NCBI GenBank assembly: GCA_963575715.1
Contig: CAUYTW010000308.1
Location: 1-59,386, forward strand
Source of the DNA: Gammaproteobacteria bacterium
GTDB lineage: Bacteria > Pseudomonadota > Gammaproteobacteria > CAIRSR01
DNA: 59,386 nt
Reading direction: 5' to 3'
Both the position numbers and the translations under genes were made by a program. Positions 17,809-26,275 of the stretch are shown one piece after another. The notes beneath the pieces are model-generated. The model was given only the letters and a program-made list of their open reading frames with translations, did no database searches and was not told the DNA's origin. The stretch's first letter is position 1, and each line of letters begins with the position of its first letter.

Positions 17809-18876
17809 CTATTGATCAAGTGATGGTATTGGACCCCATTTCACCGGGTTACCATCCTCGGACAGAATTAATGGAATATTTTTTTGTGGCGATTCTTGCA
17901 CTAATTCCTCTTTTTTAGTCAAGTTTTCCTGTAATGATTCCCTCGTCAAATGTTGCAGAGTTGCTGAAGAATCGTCATGTAGAATTGGGAATACAGGCAT
18001 TGGAAAACAATTGGCTAAACCACCTGATACAGCATTAATCCCCATATTGAATGCCCAGGCAGCGGGTGAACTATTATAACTATCCTTGGGAGTTGCGGTC
18101 ATGAATTTTGCAGGGATGGTTATATTTAGCGCTACGGTAGTGGTAGTATTAGCGGGAATTGTAACGGCTTTACTGGTAAATGTCGCAACACTGCGCAATG
18201 GTGTGTCGTTTGGTTTTTCAAGAAATGCAAGTGGCTGCACGCTTGTTTGGATTGAGGTAGCTCCACTATTTAGCACATCGAAACTTATCTCCAGAGTACC
18301 GCCTGTAGCGGGTAATTTTGGACCACCATTACCACCATAAACAGAGAACGATGAATATGGAACGTTGTTAATTTTTATTGGTCCGATAATATCACAACTA
18401 CTAGTTTTTTTATCAAGTTTAACGAGATTGAGCGGTATGGATTGCGTTGGCGTATTAATGGCAATTATTGTTGGTGCCCGTCCCGGTGTCAGTATAGTAA
18501 CATTGTTATAAATTTCCTTGTAATAAATATCCGGGGAATGTTGTTGGTAAAAATTACTCCAATGAAGAAAGGGGGTACCTTGGGAAAAATATCCTCTCGA
18601 ATATCCAAATGTGATGTAATAACTACCTGGATGTATTGCCGGGTCTCCCGATGGCACCGCCACAAATGCGCCAGCAGGATTTGTAACAGTGGAAGAACTA
18701 TAAACAAATTCCCCTTTCCTTGGATCATATTTATACAAGGCAACATCAATGCCGGCGATGGGAGTAGTTCCGTTACTCTGGGTTACTGTTCCAGTGAACT
18801 GTGCAGCATGAGCAACAGACCATCCGAAAAAATCGAGCATGGCCGCAGCCAGAATTGGAAAATGGTATTTTTTCAT
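17809..18876 (-). CDS. Secreted protein with carboxypeptidase-like beta domain
   Basis: A 355-residue protein with a signal peptide (MKKYHFPILAAAML to VAHAAQ). The first 100 residues resemble a carboxypeptidase-regulatory or Ig-like fold (FTGTVTQSNGTTPIAGIDVALYKYD, then PAGAFVAVPSG and PGSYYITFGYS). A second beta-rich segment (TLEISFDVLNSGATSIQTSVQPLAF, VTIPANTTTTVALNITIP) looks like a CARDB-type or fibronectin-like domain. Its low-complexity polar tail is rich in E, K and Q. I do not recognise a specific family or catalytic residues. It lies 38 bases downstream of purC on the same strand, which may be fortuitous. Confidence 0.7.
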   Translation of the reverse strand: MKKYHFPILAAAMLDFFGWSVAHAAQFTGTVTQSNGTTPIAGIDVALYKYDPRKGEFVYSSSTVTNPAGAFVAVPSGDPAIHPGSYYITFGYSRGYFSQGTPFLHWSNFYQQHSPDIYYKEIYNNVTILTPGRAPTIIAINTPTQSIPLNLVKLDKKTSSCDIIGPIKINNVPYSSFSVYGGNGGPKLPATGGTLEISFDVLNSGATSIQTSVQPLAFLEKPNDTPLRSVATFTSKAVTIPANTTTTVALNITIPAKFMTATPKDSYNSSPAAWAFNMGINAVSGGLANCFPMPVFPILHDDSSATLQHLTRESLQENLTKKEELVQESPQKNIPLILSEDGNPVKWGPIPSLDQ

Positions 18877-18914
18877 AATGATCGCTCTAAATTAAGTATA
18901 TATAGACTTTGGCG

Positions 18915-19820
18915 CTATTCACTTAACCGACGTAGCGCCTCTTGATATTTTTCCATAGTTCGCGTTACAACCTCCAGAGGTAATTCTGGCGCAGGAGGGT
19001 GCTTGTTCCAGCGAATTGATTCCAGATAATCGCGTACATATTGTTTATCAAAACTGGGTGGATTAGTTCCCGGAGTATATTGATCTGCTGGCCAAAAACG
19101 CGAGGAATCTGAAGTCAGAACTTCATCGATCAACACCAATTGTCCTTTGTCATCTAGGCCAAATTCAAATTTGGTATCGGCGATAATAATTCCGCGTTTC
19201 CGGGCGTAATCGGCAGCCTCTCGGTAGAGCGCCAACGATGCCTCCCGTACCTGTTTGGCCAAATTTGTTCCCAGCAAGGTTTCCATTTGTCCAAAATCAA
19301 TATTTTCATCATGAGCGCCGGGTGCGGCCTTGGTGGAAGGGGTAAAAAATGGCTCGGGCAGGCAATCGGCTTCGCGTAAGCCAGCGGGTAGAGGAATACC
19401 GCATATCGATCCAGTTTGGCAATAATCTTTCCATCCCGATCCGGCTAAATAACCACGCACAATCGCTTCCACAGGGAGGGCGCGCATCCGTCGCGCCACT
19501 ACTGCGCGTCCCGTTACCTGAGCGCGTTCGGCGGCATCGGGCAACACTTCCGCCAACGGTCGATTGCTCAAATGGTTAGGAAGAAGATGGGCAAGCTGCC
19601 GAAACCAAAAATTGGAAAGCGCCACGAGTACCCGCCCTTTGTCTGGGATTGGTGTGGGCAAAATCACATCGAAAGCTGACAATCTATCCGTGGTGACGAT
19701 AAGCAAATGATTTTCGTCCACCGTGTAAATATCACGGACTTTCCCGCGATGGACCAGGGGCAGACTGGCGAGCGTGCTTTGGAATAAAGGATCTGTCATT
19801 TCAATGTGCGAAAATGTCAT
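18915..19820 (-). CDS. purC: SAICAR synthase
   Basis: Phosphoribosylaminoimidazole-succinocarboxamide synthase, which joins aspartate to CAIR with ATP in purine synthesis. At 301 residues it is the long type shared by yeast and many proteobacteria. Family blocks are clear: LVHRGKVRDIYTVDENHLLIVTTDRLSAFDV near the start, EAIVRGYLAGSGWKDY, GIIIADTKFEFGLD and LIDEVLTSDSSRFWP. I chose the ATG at 19820. It follows CGGAGACATTG, a good ribosome site, whereas the frame extends one codon further only by TTG. The 23-base leader is nearly identical to that of the rhodanese gene at 42260. Confidence 0.96.
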   Translation of the reverse strand: MTFSHIEMTDPLFQSTLASLPLVHRGKVRDIYTVDENHLLIVTTDRLSAFDVILPTPIPDKGRVLVALSNFWFRQLAHLLPNHLSNRPLAEVLPDAAERAQVTGRAVVARRMRALPVEAIVRGYLAGSGWKDYCQTGSICGIPLPAGLREADCLPEPFFTPSTKAAPGAHDENIDFGQMETLLGTNLAKQVREASLALYREAADYARKRGIIIADTKFEFGLDDKGQLVLIDEVLTSDSSRFWPADQYTPGTNPPSFDKQYVRDYLESIRWNKHPPAPELPLEVVTRTMEKYQEALRRLSE

Positions 19821-19843
19821 CAATGTCTCCGAGAAACCTCACC
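19821..19843 (-). promoter_or_regulatory. Shared 5' leader with ribosome site (purC)
   Basis: Read on the minus strand, this leader is GGTGAGG-TTTCTCGGAGACATTG, directly joined to the purC ATG. The GGAG sits six bases before the start codon. The same 23 bases, with two changes, precede the rhodanese gene (42261-42283). Confidence 0.65.
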
Positions 19844-20195
19844 AGATGCCTGCGAGAAGCACCCGGCTTTAGCCGGGCAGGGAGGAAAGCGAGCGGTTTT
19901 CAGAATTAGGAGAGCCGATCTTTCCCGGCAGTCAGCCTGTAAGCGATCTTAAGTGACACACACCTTACGGTGTGGCTCACCTCGCTAAAGCTGTTAGTTG
20001 GTTGATTGGTTGGTTGGTTATTTCAATCCGCATCCGACCGCATCTGCCGAATGACAAAGCCATCGACAGATTGAGGTCGATGGATTGCATCCCCCCGTAA
20101 ATGAGGAGGTTACCAAAAAGATAACGATACTTACGCATCGTTGTCTAATTTAACTAATCCCCCTGACAGATGAGGTCTCAAACCAGCAAGGAAAT
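19824..20195. other. Repeat-packed gap between purC and the hemerythrin gene
   Basis: No gene is seen. From left to right the gap holds the shared purC leader, a perfect CCCGGCT-TT-AGCCGGG palindrome (19862-19877), the inverted copy of the 29-bp repeat (19916-19944), a CACACC/GGTGTG hairpin, a run of TTGG units (20000-20018) and a full 177-bp repeat (20021-20197). Confidence 0.75.
19916..19944 (-). repeat. Dispersed 29-bp repeat, copy 3
   Basis: Read on the minus strand this matches 8111-8139 at 25 of 29 positions by eye, around GCTTACAGG and GGGAAAGATCG. Confidence 0.55.
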
Positions 20196-20197
20196 TT
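20021..20197 (+). repeat. 177-bp repeat, full non-coding copy
   Basis: This full copy runs from TTTCAATCCGC to GGAAATTT. It has the same length as, and about 90% identity by eye to, the minus-strand copy at 44761-44937. It contains two hairpins: CATCGAC/GTCGATG and a looser AACGAT/ATCGTT pair. Its last two bases overlap the stop codon of the hemerythrin-PAS gene. Confidence 0.85.
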
Positions 20198-21137
20198 AAT
20201 CAATCAATCGTTTTTGACCAGTCAGCGCGCGAATACCCGTGACATCCTGTACAACTTCCAAACAACCGAGATAGATGCCACTAGAATCACATACTGGATA
20301 ATAGCGGATATGAATGAATTTTCCGTTGATTTCGAGCCAGAATTCAGCCACTTCACGCTTGCCTGCCTTAAAATCGGCAAGAATGGTGTTTACTATGTGC
20401 AAACTTTTGCGTGGATGACAATTTTGGACCTGAGCACCGATAGCACCACGAGTACGTCCAAAAATTTTTTCGCGGTTCTCGTGGCTAAAGTAGCGCACTA
20501 TGTCATTGGCATCGACAAACGACAGTTCGACCGGGAGCGTATTCAGCATCGCGGCAAGAATTTCACGTTCAAGCCCAAAGGAAAGATCCTCAAGGCCACC
20601 CGCTGCGATGACACGCCGGGCGATGGCATGATAGTGCTCATGCGTATTCGGCCCAAGCGCGGCCTCGGTCTTGACAATGCCCGCCATGACGCTCTCGACA
20701 TCGGCATCAGTGAGTGTGCGTTGCGCCATCTTGAAAAGGATGTCGTTCTCTTTCCAATAATGAGTTTTCACGAGGGTCGCGTATGCGTTGAACGCTGCCA
20801 CGAAATCGCTCAGTATCGCTAGATTCCCGTGCGCGTAGGCGTTTCCGGTTTTCGTTACTTGCGCCAAAAATCGCTTACTCTGTTCGTGTTCGGCTAACAT
20901 CACAGCCAGCGGGCCACCATCGCTAGGGATACCGCGTTGTTCGAGGATCGGAAAAAGATGGTTTTCTTCCTTTTTGTTGTGACAGCCATCTACGTACTCA
21001 TTAAGGTAAATAACGACATCAGCGATAAAGGGACGAGTCGGACCATTGGGCGACGCGCAGGCTTTGGAGACCGCATCGAATAGTTTTTCGGTGGTTTCGT
21101 GGTCTTCGACGAGCAATTCGTGCCAAGTTTTGAGCAT
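20196..21137 (-). CDS. Hemerythrin-like and PAS domain protein
   Basis: A 313-residue protein with an N-terminal hemerythrin-like four-helix domain (about 1-145). Candidate di-iron ligands are H13 (LLVEDHETT), HNKKEENHLFPIL, LAEHEQSKRF and HYWKENDILF. A linker with HEHYHAIARRV follows. The C-terminal PAS-like domain (about 205-310; LPVELSFVDANDIVRYFSHENREKIF, then VAEFWLEINGKFIHIRYYPVCD) is of the type found in DUF438-related proteins. A role in oxygen, nitric oxide or redox sensing is inferred. I chose the ATG at 21137 because GAGGAAAC precedes it at good spacing; the frame extends 29 codons upstream without support. The stop falls at the edge of the 177-bp repeat. Confidence 0.85.
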   Translation of the reverse strand: MLKTWHELLVEDHETTEKLFDAVSKACASPNGPTRPFIADVVIYLNEYVDGCHNKKEENHLFPILEQRGIPSDGGPLAVMLAEHEQSKRFLAQVTKTGNAYAHGNLAILSDFVAAFNAYATLVKTHYWKENDILFKMAQRTLTDADVESVMAGIVKTEAALGPNTHEHYHAIARRVIAAGGLEDLSFGLEREILAAMLNTLPVELSFVDANDIVRYFSHENREKIFGRTRGAIGAQVQNCHPRKSLHIVNTILADFKAGKREVAEFWLEINGKFIHIRYYPVCDSSGIYLGCLEVVQDVTGIRALTGQKRLID

Positions 21138-21490
21138 AAGAGGTTTCCTCGGTGAGAATATATTAACGCTTGCGCATTGATGGAACAGAAAAAATGAATA
21201 ATAGTTTTTTCGCTTGAAACCCATGAGGTAAAATTATGACAGGGCATCAGCATAGTTAGCTATATTAACCTGAGTTCGATGCAAGATGCGAGACAAAATA
21301 CCGTATCAGTCAACCATGATTTTTAGAGATATCTCCATAAGTAACAATAAACATAAATCGATTTTGGAATATAATTATTCTCCATTCCATCACTATCTGG
21401 GGAGATAGTTGAGCGTGAGAATGGTTGCGGCCTACATAAAAACAGACATGTGATTTACCGCCTGAAAACCATCTAAACCATCGGTGGAAA

Positions 21491-21760
21491 ATGATTATCG
21501 AAAAAATTAAACTACGCAAAAAACAAACTATCAAAAAAGCCATTACTAATTTTTTGAATCGGACACGAAGAATTTTTTATCGACGTGAGATAACGTTCAA
21601 ACATTTATTTATTATTGAAAACATTATTTTATTAATTATCATTGGAACTATTTTGATTTATGAATATTATATTTTGGATAGAAATGCTATTAATTTGACA
21701 ACACAAAATAAATTAACCGCTACCTCTATGATAATTAATTTATTGATGGCGATATTTTGA
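21491..21760 (+). CDS. Small membrane protein, unknown (possible gene fragment)
   Basis: An 89-residue frame with a very basic start (KIKLRKKQTIKKAI), one strong hydrophobic helix (LFIIENIILLIIIGTILIYEYYIL) and a short tail. GGTGGAAA lies just before its ATG. The DNA is much more AT-rich than the neighbouring mutM gene. The arrangement looks like the beginning of a membrane sensor protein that stops early, so it may be a remnant. No family is recognised. The preceding 250 bases show nothing definable. Confidence 0.35.
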   Translation: MIIEKIKLRKKQTIKKAITNFLNRTRRIFYRREITFKHLFIIENIILLIIIGTILIYEYYILDRNAINLTTQNKLTATSMIINLLMAIF

Positions 21761-21784
21761 GTGTAATTTTAAGCGAGCATCAAA

Positions 21785-22600
21785 ATGCCGGAATTACCGG
21801 AAGTTGAAACGACCCGCGTTGGCATTGCGACTCATATTGTAGGGCAGAAAATAGAACAGGTAGTGATACGAACCCATCGCCTACGTCTACCTGTGCCCAT
21901 AGAATTAACTATCGAGTTACCGGGTCAAATAATAAATACAGTGGAACGACGCGCTAAGTATTTACTATTGCGCACCCATGATGGGACCATTCTCCTCCAT
22001 TTAGGAATGTCTGGAAGTTTGCGCGTGCTCACTGAATCCATGAATCCTAGTATTCATGATCATTTTGATTTTATATTCTGCAATGGATTGAGGCTACGTT
22101 TCAACGACCCGCGACGTTTTGGATTTGTCCTCTGGACTCGTGAAAATCCCCTGGAGCATCCAATGCTGCGTAATCTCGGCATAGAACCACTGGGAGATGG
22201 TTTTAATGGCGAGTATCTCTATCATCGTTCCCGTGGACGTAGGTTAGCGGTTAAGTCTTTCATCATGAACCAGCAAATTGTGGTTGGGGTAGGTAATATC
22301 TACGCCGCTGAATCGTTATTCCTGGCAGGCATTCACCCGGCGCGCCCAGCGGGGTTTTTGGATCAATCTAATTATACCCGGTTGGCAACTGCAATTCAGG
22401 AGATACTAATTGAGGCTATTGCTCAAGGAGGCACTACTTTGCGCAATTTTCACGATGCCACGGGTCGTCCTGGCTATTTTCAATTCGCTTTACGAGTTTA
22501 CGGTCGGGCGGGTGATCCTTGTTTTCAGTGTGGCTATCCCGTCTGCGTTGAACGAATGGGGCAGCGGAGCACTTTTTATTGCATGCACTGTCAGGCTTAA
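21785..22600 (+). CDS. mutM: Formamidopyrimidine-DNA glycosylase
   Basis: A base-excision repair enzyme that removes 8-oxoguanine and formamidopyrimidines and cuts the abasic site. At 271 residues it is full length. The N-terminal MPELPEVE provides the catalytic proline 2 and glutamate 3. LLLRTHDGTILLHLGMSGSLRV and NDPRRFGFVLW are conserved DNA-binding blocks. VGNIYAAESLF is the helix-two-turns-helix. A C-terminal zinc finger is complete: CFQCGYPVCV, then CMHC. It stands directly in front of the flagellar genes, 51 bases from fliL, which is not a usual partner. Confidence 0.96.
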   Translation: MPELPEVETTRVGIATHIVGQKIEQVVIRTHRLRLPVPIELTIELPGQIINTVERRAKYLLLRTHDGTILLHLGMSGSLRVLTESMNPSIHDHFDFIFCNGLRLRFNDPRRFGFVLWTRENPLEHPMLRNLGIEPLGDGFNGEYLYHRSRGRRLAVKSFIMNQQIVVGVGNIYAAESLFLAGIHPARPAGFLDQSNYTRLATAIQEILIEAIAQGGTTLRNFHDATGRPGYFQFALRVYGRAGDPCFQCGYPVCVERMGQRSTFYCMHCQA

Positions 22601-22651
22601 TGAACTTTAATAATATTGCCACTTTGCTGTAAAAAAATTTAGAGGAAAAAT

Positions 22652-23131
22652 ATGTCAGCGAACATTAACATCAAAATTATTATTTTATTTGGTTTAGTAG
22701 GATTGGTCTTAATCGTAGGTTCAATCGCTGGAACCTTGTATTTCACGGGATTTTTTAGCGGCGCGACCGGGGGCGAGCATGTAACTGAACAGGCACCAAC
22801 TGACTATAGTCATATGCCACCCATTTATTTAGATATCAAACCTACTTTCATTGCCAATGCAGTGGAAGGGGATCGCCTGCATTATGTAATGGCGGATATT
22901 TCGGTAATGTCTCGAAATCAGTCAGCGATAGACGGAGTTAGTGCAAATCTTTTTGCTATTCGCAATAATGTTCGTGAGGCATTGAGCGGTCATGCCTATT
23001 CTGAATTATTAAGTAAAGGTGGTATTGAGCGTTTGCGTGCTACTGCCGAGCAGTCGATTAAGGAATATCTGGAAAGCCGACATCTTCCTTTGATTGACGC
23101 ATTTTATTTTATTTCCGTGATAGTGCAATGA
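22652..23131 (+). CDS. fliL: Flagellar basal-body protein FliL
   Basis: A 159-residue single-pass inner-membrane protein that stabilises the flagellar stator-rotor region. There is a short cytosolic start and a membrane helix at about 9-32 (IIILFGLVGLVLIVGSIAGTLYF). The periplasmic domain ends in the typical LIDAFYFISVIVQ. AGAGGAAA before the ATG is a clear ribosome site. It is first of fliL-fliM-fliN-fliO-fliP. The usual upstream fliK is not here. Confidence 0.9.
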   Translation: MSANINIKIIILFGLVGLVLIVGSIAGTLYFTGFFSGATGGEHVTEQAPTDYSHMPPIYLDIKPTFIANAVEGDRLHYVMADISVMSRNQSAIDGVSANLFAIRNNVREALSGHAYSELLSKGGIERLRATAEQSIKEYLESRHLPLIDAFYFISVIVQ

Positions 23132-23192
23132 CTTATCAATCGGATAATCTTGCTTTTTTTGAAACGTAAACATTTTTGTTTAGCGAGTATTC

Positions 23193-24458
23193 ATGCCCAC
23201 CAGTGACTTGCTGAGTCAGGAAGAGATTGATGCGCTCCTTAATGGCGTGTCAAGTGGTGATGTCCAGACAGCACCGAGTGCAGAAACGCCTGGAGATGTG
23301 CGTATCTACGATTTTACCGCTCAAGAACGGATTGTTCGTGGGCGGATGCCGACCCTGGAGATGATTAATGAACGTTTTGCGCGTTACATGAGAATAAGTT
23401 TGTTCAATATGCTGCGGCGCTCGGCAGATATTTCAGCAGGAGCGGTGCAAATGACCAAGTTTGCGGAATATGTACATAGTTTGTTTGTTCCAACGAGCTT
23501 GAATTTAATTCATATAAAACCCCTGCGAGGTATCGCGCTGGTTGTTTTCGATCCAAAATTGGTTTTTATTTTGGTGGATAATTTTTTTGGTGGTGAAGGA
23601 CGTTTTCATACTAAAATTGAGGGGCGCGATTTCACTCCAACTGAGCTTCGTGTGGTTCGTATTGTACTCGATCTTATTTTTAAGGATCTTAAAGAAGCCT
23701 GGGATCCAGTAATGAAGGTATTATTTGTGTATTTAAGTTCAGAGGTAAATCCACAATTTGCTAATATTGTCAGCCCGAGTGAAGTCGTGGTGATTTCTAG
23801 TTTTCATGTTGAATTGGATGGTGGTGGTGGAGATTTTCATATAACCATGCCTTATTCTATGCTTGAACCAATCCGCGAGCTGTTGGATGCTGGCACTCAA
23901 AGTGACCGTGAAGAACGTGATGAACGTTGGATGATAGCACTACGTGATGAAGTTCAAGGGGCAAAGGTAGGCATTGTTTCCACCCTTACTGAAGTTATAC
24001 TATCTGTTGAAGAACTTCTCCATTTACGCGCCGGAGATGTAATTCAGATTAATATGCCAGAAACTGTTTTAGTCAAAGCGGAAGGAATTCCGATTTTTCG
24101 CGCTCATTATGGTTCTCAAAAAGAAAAAGTTGCATTAAAGGTTGTTGAATTTATTAAACGTCCCACTTCGCATATCTTGGAGGCAAATGATTTATTAGAC
24201 AAGGAAGAAAAAGATGCAACAGAAAATAAAATCAGAGAAAAAATTAAAGAAGAAGAAGAAAAAAAGAAGGACGATGAAAGAAAAAAGGAAGAAGAAAAAA
24301 AGAGAAAGGAAGAAGAAAAGAAACGTAAGGAAGAAGAAAAGAAAAGAGAAGAAGAACGCAAAAAAAAAGAAGATAAAGAAATAGAAAATGAACCTGTAAA
24401 AGTAATAAAAAAAATAAAATTGAAGAAAAGACAAATAACACAAACCAAACCGAGCTAA
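23193..24458 (+). CDS. fliM: Flagellar switch protein FliM with lysine/glutamate-rich tail
   Basis: A C-ring switch protein, 421 residues against about 320-340 in most relatives. The N-terminal LLSQEEIDALL motif binds phospho-CheY. The middle CheC-like domain (RIYDFTAQERIVRGRMPTLEMINERFARYMR and GEGRFHTKIEGRDFTPTELRVVRIV) and the C-terminal SpoA domain (VEELLHLRAGDVIQINMPE) are intact. From about residue 333 an extra tail of nearly 90 residues consists largely of K, E and R with a KKRKEEE-like period, forming a predicted charged single helix. The coding DNA there is a purine-rich AAG/GAA tract (24235-24375). The tail does not replace any core domain. Confidence 0.95.
   Translation: MPTSDLLSQEEIDALLNGVSSGDVQTAPSAETPGDVRIYDFTAQERIVRGRMPTLEMINERFARYMRISLFNMLRRSADISAGAVQMTKFAEYVHSLFVPTSLNLIHIKPLRGIALVVFDPKLVFILVDNFFGGEGRFHTKIEGRDFTPTELRVVRIVLDLIFKDLKEAWDPVMKVLFVYLSSEVNPQFANIVSPSEVVVISSFHVELDGGGGDFHITMPYSMLEPIRELLDAGTQSDREERDERWMIALRDEVQGAKVGIVSTLTEVILSVEELLHLRAGDVIQINMPETVLVKAEGIPIFRAHYGSQKEKVALKVVEFIKRPTSHILEANDLLDKEEKDATENKIREKIKEEEEKKKDDERKKEEEKKRKEEEKKRKEEEKKREEERKKKEDKEIENEPVKVIKKIKLKKRQITQTKPS
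24235..24375 (+). repeat. Purine-rich AAG/GAA coding tract in fliM
   Basis: Nearly uninterrupted purines on the plus strand with imperfect units such as AAGAAACGTAAGGAAGAAG. The tract encodes the charged tail of FliM. It is prone to slippage, and length differences between strains are to be expected. Confidence 0.8.
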
Positions 24459-24464
24459 AGCGTT

Positions 24465-24884
24465 ATGAGTAATGGTCGCAGTCGTGATAATGGTAAAAAA
24501 AATGATGTTTCTGAAGGTTTGAATGAACAAAATGAAATGCTGGATGCTCTGGGGAATAATAATATCGAACACTCGGGCTTTGATGATATGAATGAAGAAG
24601 AAAAAGAGGTTTCCCCCGAGGATAATAAAAATTTAGAAGTGGTTCTGGATATTCCAGTAACCATATCCATGGAGATTGGTCGAACCTTGATTACCATTCG
24701 CAATTTATTACAACTCAATCAAGGTTCAGTGGTGGAACTTGATCGAGTAGCGGGTGAGCCGATGGATGTCCTGGTGAATGGTTGCCTCATCGCGCACGGT
24801 GAAGTCGTAGTGGTTAATGAAAAATTTGGCATTCGTCTAACTGATGTAATCAGTCCCGTGGAGCGGGTCAGAAAATTGCGTTAA
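24465..24884 (+). CDS. fliN: Flagellar switch protein FliN
   Basis: A 139-residue C-ring protein. The SpoA domain covers about 62-135 (LDIPVTISMEIGRTLITIRNLLQLNQGSVVELDRVAGEPMDVLVNG, then FGIRLTDVISPVERVRKL), matching the FliN consensus closely. The first 60 residues are polar and acidic (NEEEKEVSPEDNKN), as in other longer FliN proteins. It starts six bases after the fliM stop. Confidence 0.95.
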   Translation: MSNGRSRDNGKKNDVSEGLNEQNEMLDALGNNNIEHSGFDDMNEEEKEVSPEDNKNLEVVLDIPVTISMEIGRTLITIRNLLQLNQGSVVELDRVAGEPMDVLVNGCLIAHGEVVVVNEKFGIRLTDVISPVERVRKLR

Positions 24885-24935
24885 ACCAATATTGATTTAG
24901 ACGCTAATCATTCTTGTTGATTGAGAATAATAGAG

Positions 24936-25346
24936 ATGCGACCATTTTTTTTAACAATCTGGAATTTGGCTATTCCTTTTTCTTCCGCCTTGGCAATGGG
25001 AGAAACCCAAACTCTACCCACTTTGGCAATAGGAGACCTATTGCAGGTAAGCATAAGTTTAATGGTGGTATTGATCGCAATTGCGTTTGCTGCTTGGCTG
25101 TTGCGTCATTTCACCAAACTGGGAGGAGCAATGGGTGGAGCATTAAAAATTTTAGGAGGAGTATCTTTAGGGGGACGGGAACGTGTAGTTTTAATGCAAG
25201 TAGGTGATCGGCAGATTCTCCTTGGTGTTGCCCCAGGTTCGGTAAGAACCCTTTACATAGTAGAGCAGCCTCTACCGATTTCGCGGCCACCAGCAGATTT
25301 TTCTTTGGTTTTGCGTTCTACGGTTCGCGACCAAGAACCGTTATGA
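24936..25346 (+). CDS. fliO: Flagellar export protein FliO
   Basis: A 136-residue membrane protein that helps assemble FliP in the flagellar type III export gate. There is an N-terminal hydrophobic segment and a main transmembrane helix (about 36-58, LMVVLIAIAFAAWLLRHF). The cytoplasmic part follows with the FliO block LGGRERVVLMQVGDRQILLGVAPGSVRTLY. I prefer the ATG at 24936 to the TTG at 24921. It is placed between fliN and fliP as usual. Confidence 0.88.
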   Translation: MRPFFLTIWNLAIPFSSALAMGETQTLPTLAIGDLLQVSISLMVVLIAIAFAAWLLRHFTKLGGAMGGALKILGGVSLGGRERVVLMQVGDRQILLGVAPGSVRTLYIVEQPLPISRPPADFSLVLRSTVRDQEPL

Positions 25347-25509
25347 ACAATCGCTGATGCGATTGAGAATGTATCTCGCCGTAGAGGGATCCATTTTACT
25401 GTGATGACGGGGTGGTATTGCAGGCGGACGAGAATATTGCGCGAAACGTTTTAGCAAAATTTTACCTGGATGTCCAAATTTGTCCTTAGTTTTTAGGAAC
25501 GGTCATTTA

Positions 25510-26262
25510 ATGTTTTTCAATCCTTGGATAGTGTTATCAGCGTTGGCCATGGCTTCGTTAAGAATTTGCTGGGCGGAGCCTATGCTGCCTGTGATGTCGG
25601 TCTCTTCCGCACCAGGCGGTGGCCAGGTCTATAGCGTCAGTATTCAGGTGCTGGCGGCAATGACGGCGTTGAGCTTACTCCCGGCCGCAGTAATGATGAT
25701 GACTTCTTTTACTCGCATCGTCGTGGTGCTGGCAATTCTGCGCCAGGCACTGGGGACCGCGCAAACGCCTTCCAGTCAGGTTATGGTTGGTCTGTCATTG
25801 TTTCTTACCCTTTTTATTATGTCGCCGGTCTTCGACACTATTTACAATGAAGCGGTACAACCTTATTTACGAGATGAAATTACGGTAATCCCAGCATTAA
25901 AAAAAGCCGCCAAACCATTGCGCACTTTCATGATGGCACAAACTCGTGATACGGATTTGGCGGTATTTGCCCGCATCGCAGGTAAAAATGGTTTTAAGGA
26001 TCCCGAGGATGTACCATTGCAATTACTCGTACCGGCATTTGTTACTTCTGAGTTGAAAACCGCTTTTCAGGTGGGTTTCCTTCTTTTCATGCCATTCCTC
26101 GTTATCGACCTGGTGGTGGCGAGCGTATTGATGGCAATGGGAATGATGATGCTCTCTCCGCCAATCATTTCATTTCCATTCAAACTGATGCTGTTCGTTT
26201 TGGTTGATGGTTGGACATTGGTGATGGGAACCCTGGCGGGAAGTTTTTATGTCCCCAGTTGA
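25510..26262 (+). CDS. fliP: Flagellar export gate protein FliP
   Basis: A core export-gate membrane protein of 250 residues with a cleavable signal (about 1-20). Conserved blocks are [39 protein letters not shown]-like, [64 protein letters not shown] and [19 protein letters not shown] at 25510 follows AGGAACGG; a TTG at 25480 is in frame but less likely. The gene is complete, yet fliQ and fliR do not follow: prkB faces it with 13 bases between stops. The 130 bases before it show no feature. Confidence 0.95.
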   Translation: MFFNPWIVLSALAMASLRICWAEPMLPVMSVSSAPGGGQVYSVSIQVLAAMTALSLLPAAVMMMTSFTRIVVVLAILRQALGTAQTPSSQVMVGLSLFLTLFIMSPVFDTIYNEAVQPYLRDEITVIPALKKAAKPLRTFMMAQTRDTDLAVFARIAGKNGFKDPEDVPLQLLVPAFVTSELKTAFQVGFLLFMPFLVIDLVVASVLMAMGMMMLSPPIISFPFKLMLFVLVDGWTLVMGTLAGSFYVPS

Positions 26263-26275
26263 CAAGCGACTATTC

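Noticed and set aside
22601-22651. Sigma-54 or sigma-28 flagellar promoter before fliL
   Set aside because: No GG-N10-GC or TAAA-N15-GCCGATAA pattern was found in the short gap.
24116-24572. Long phenylalanine/serine-rich open frames on the minus strand opposite fliM and fliN
   Set aside because: They are the antisense reading of the purine-rich fliM tail (TTC/CTT codons), with no ribosome site and no recognisable protein.
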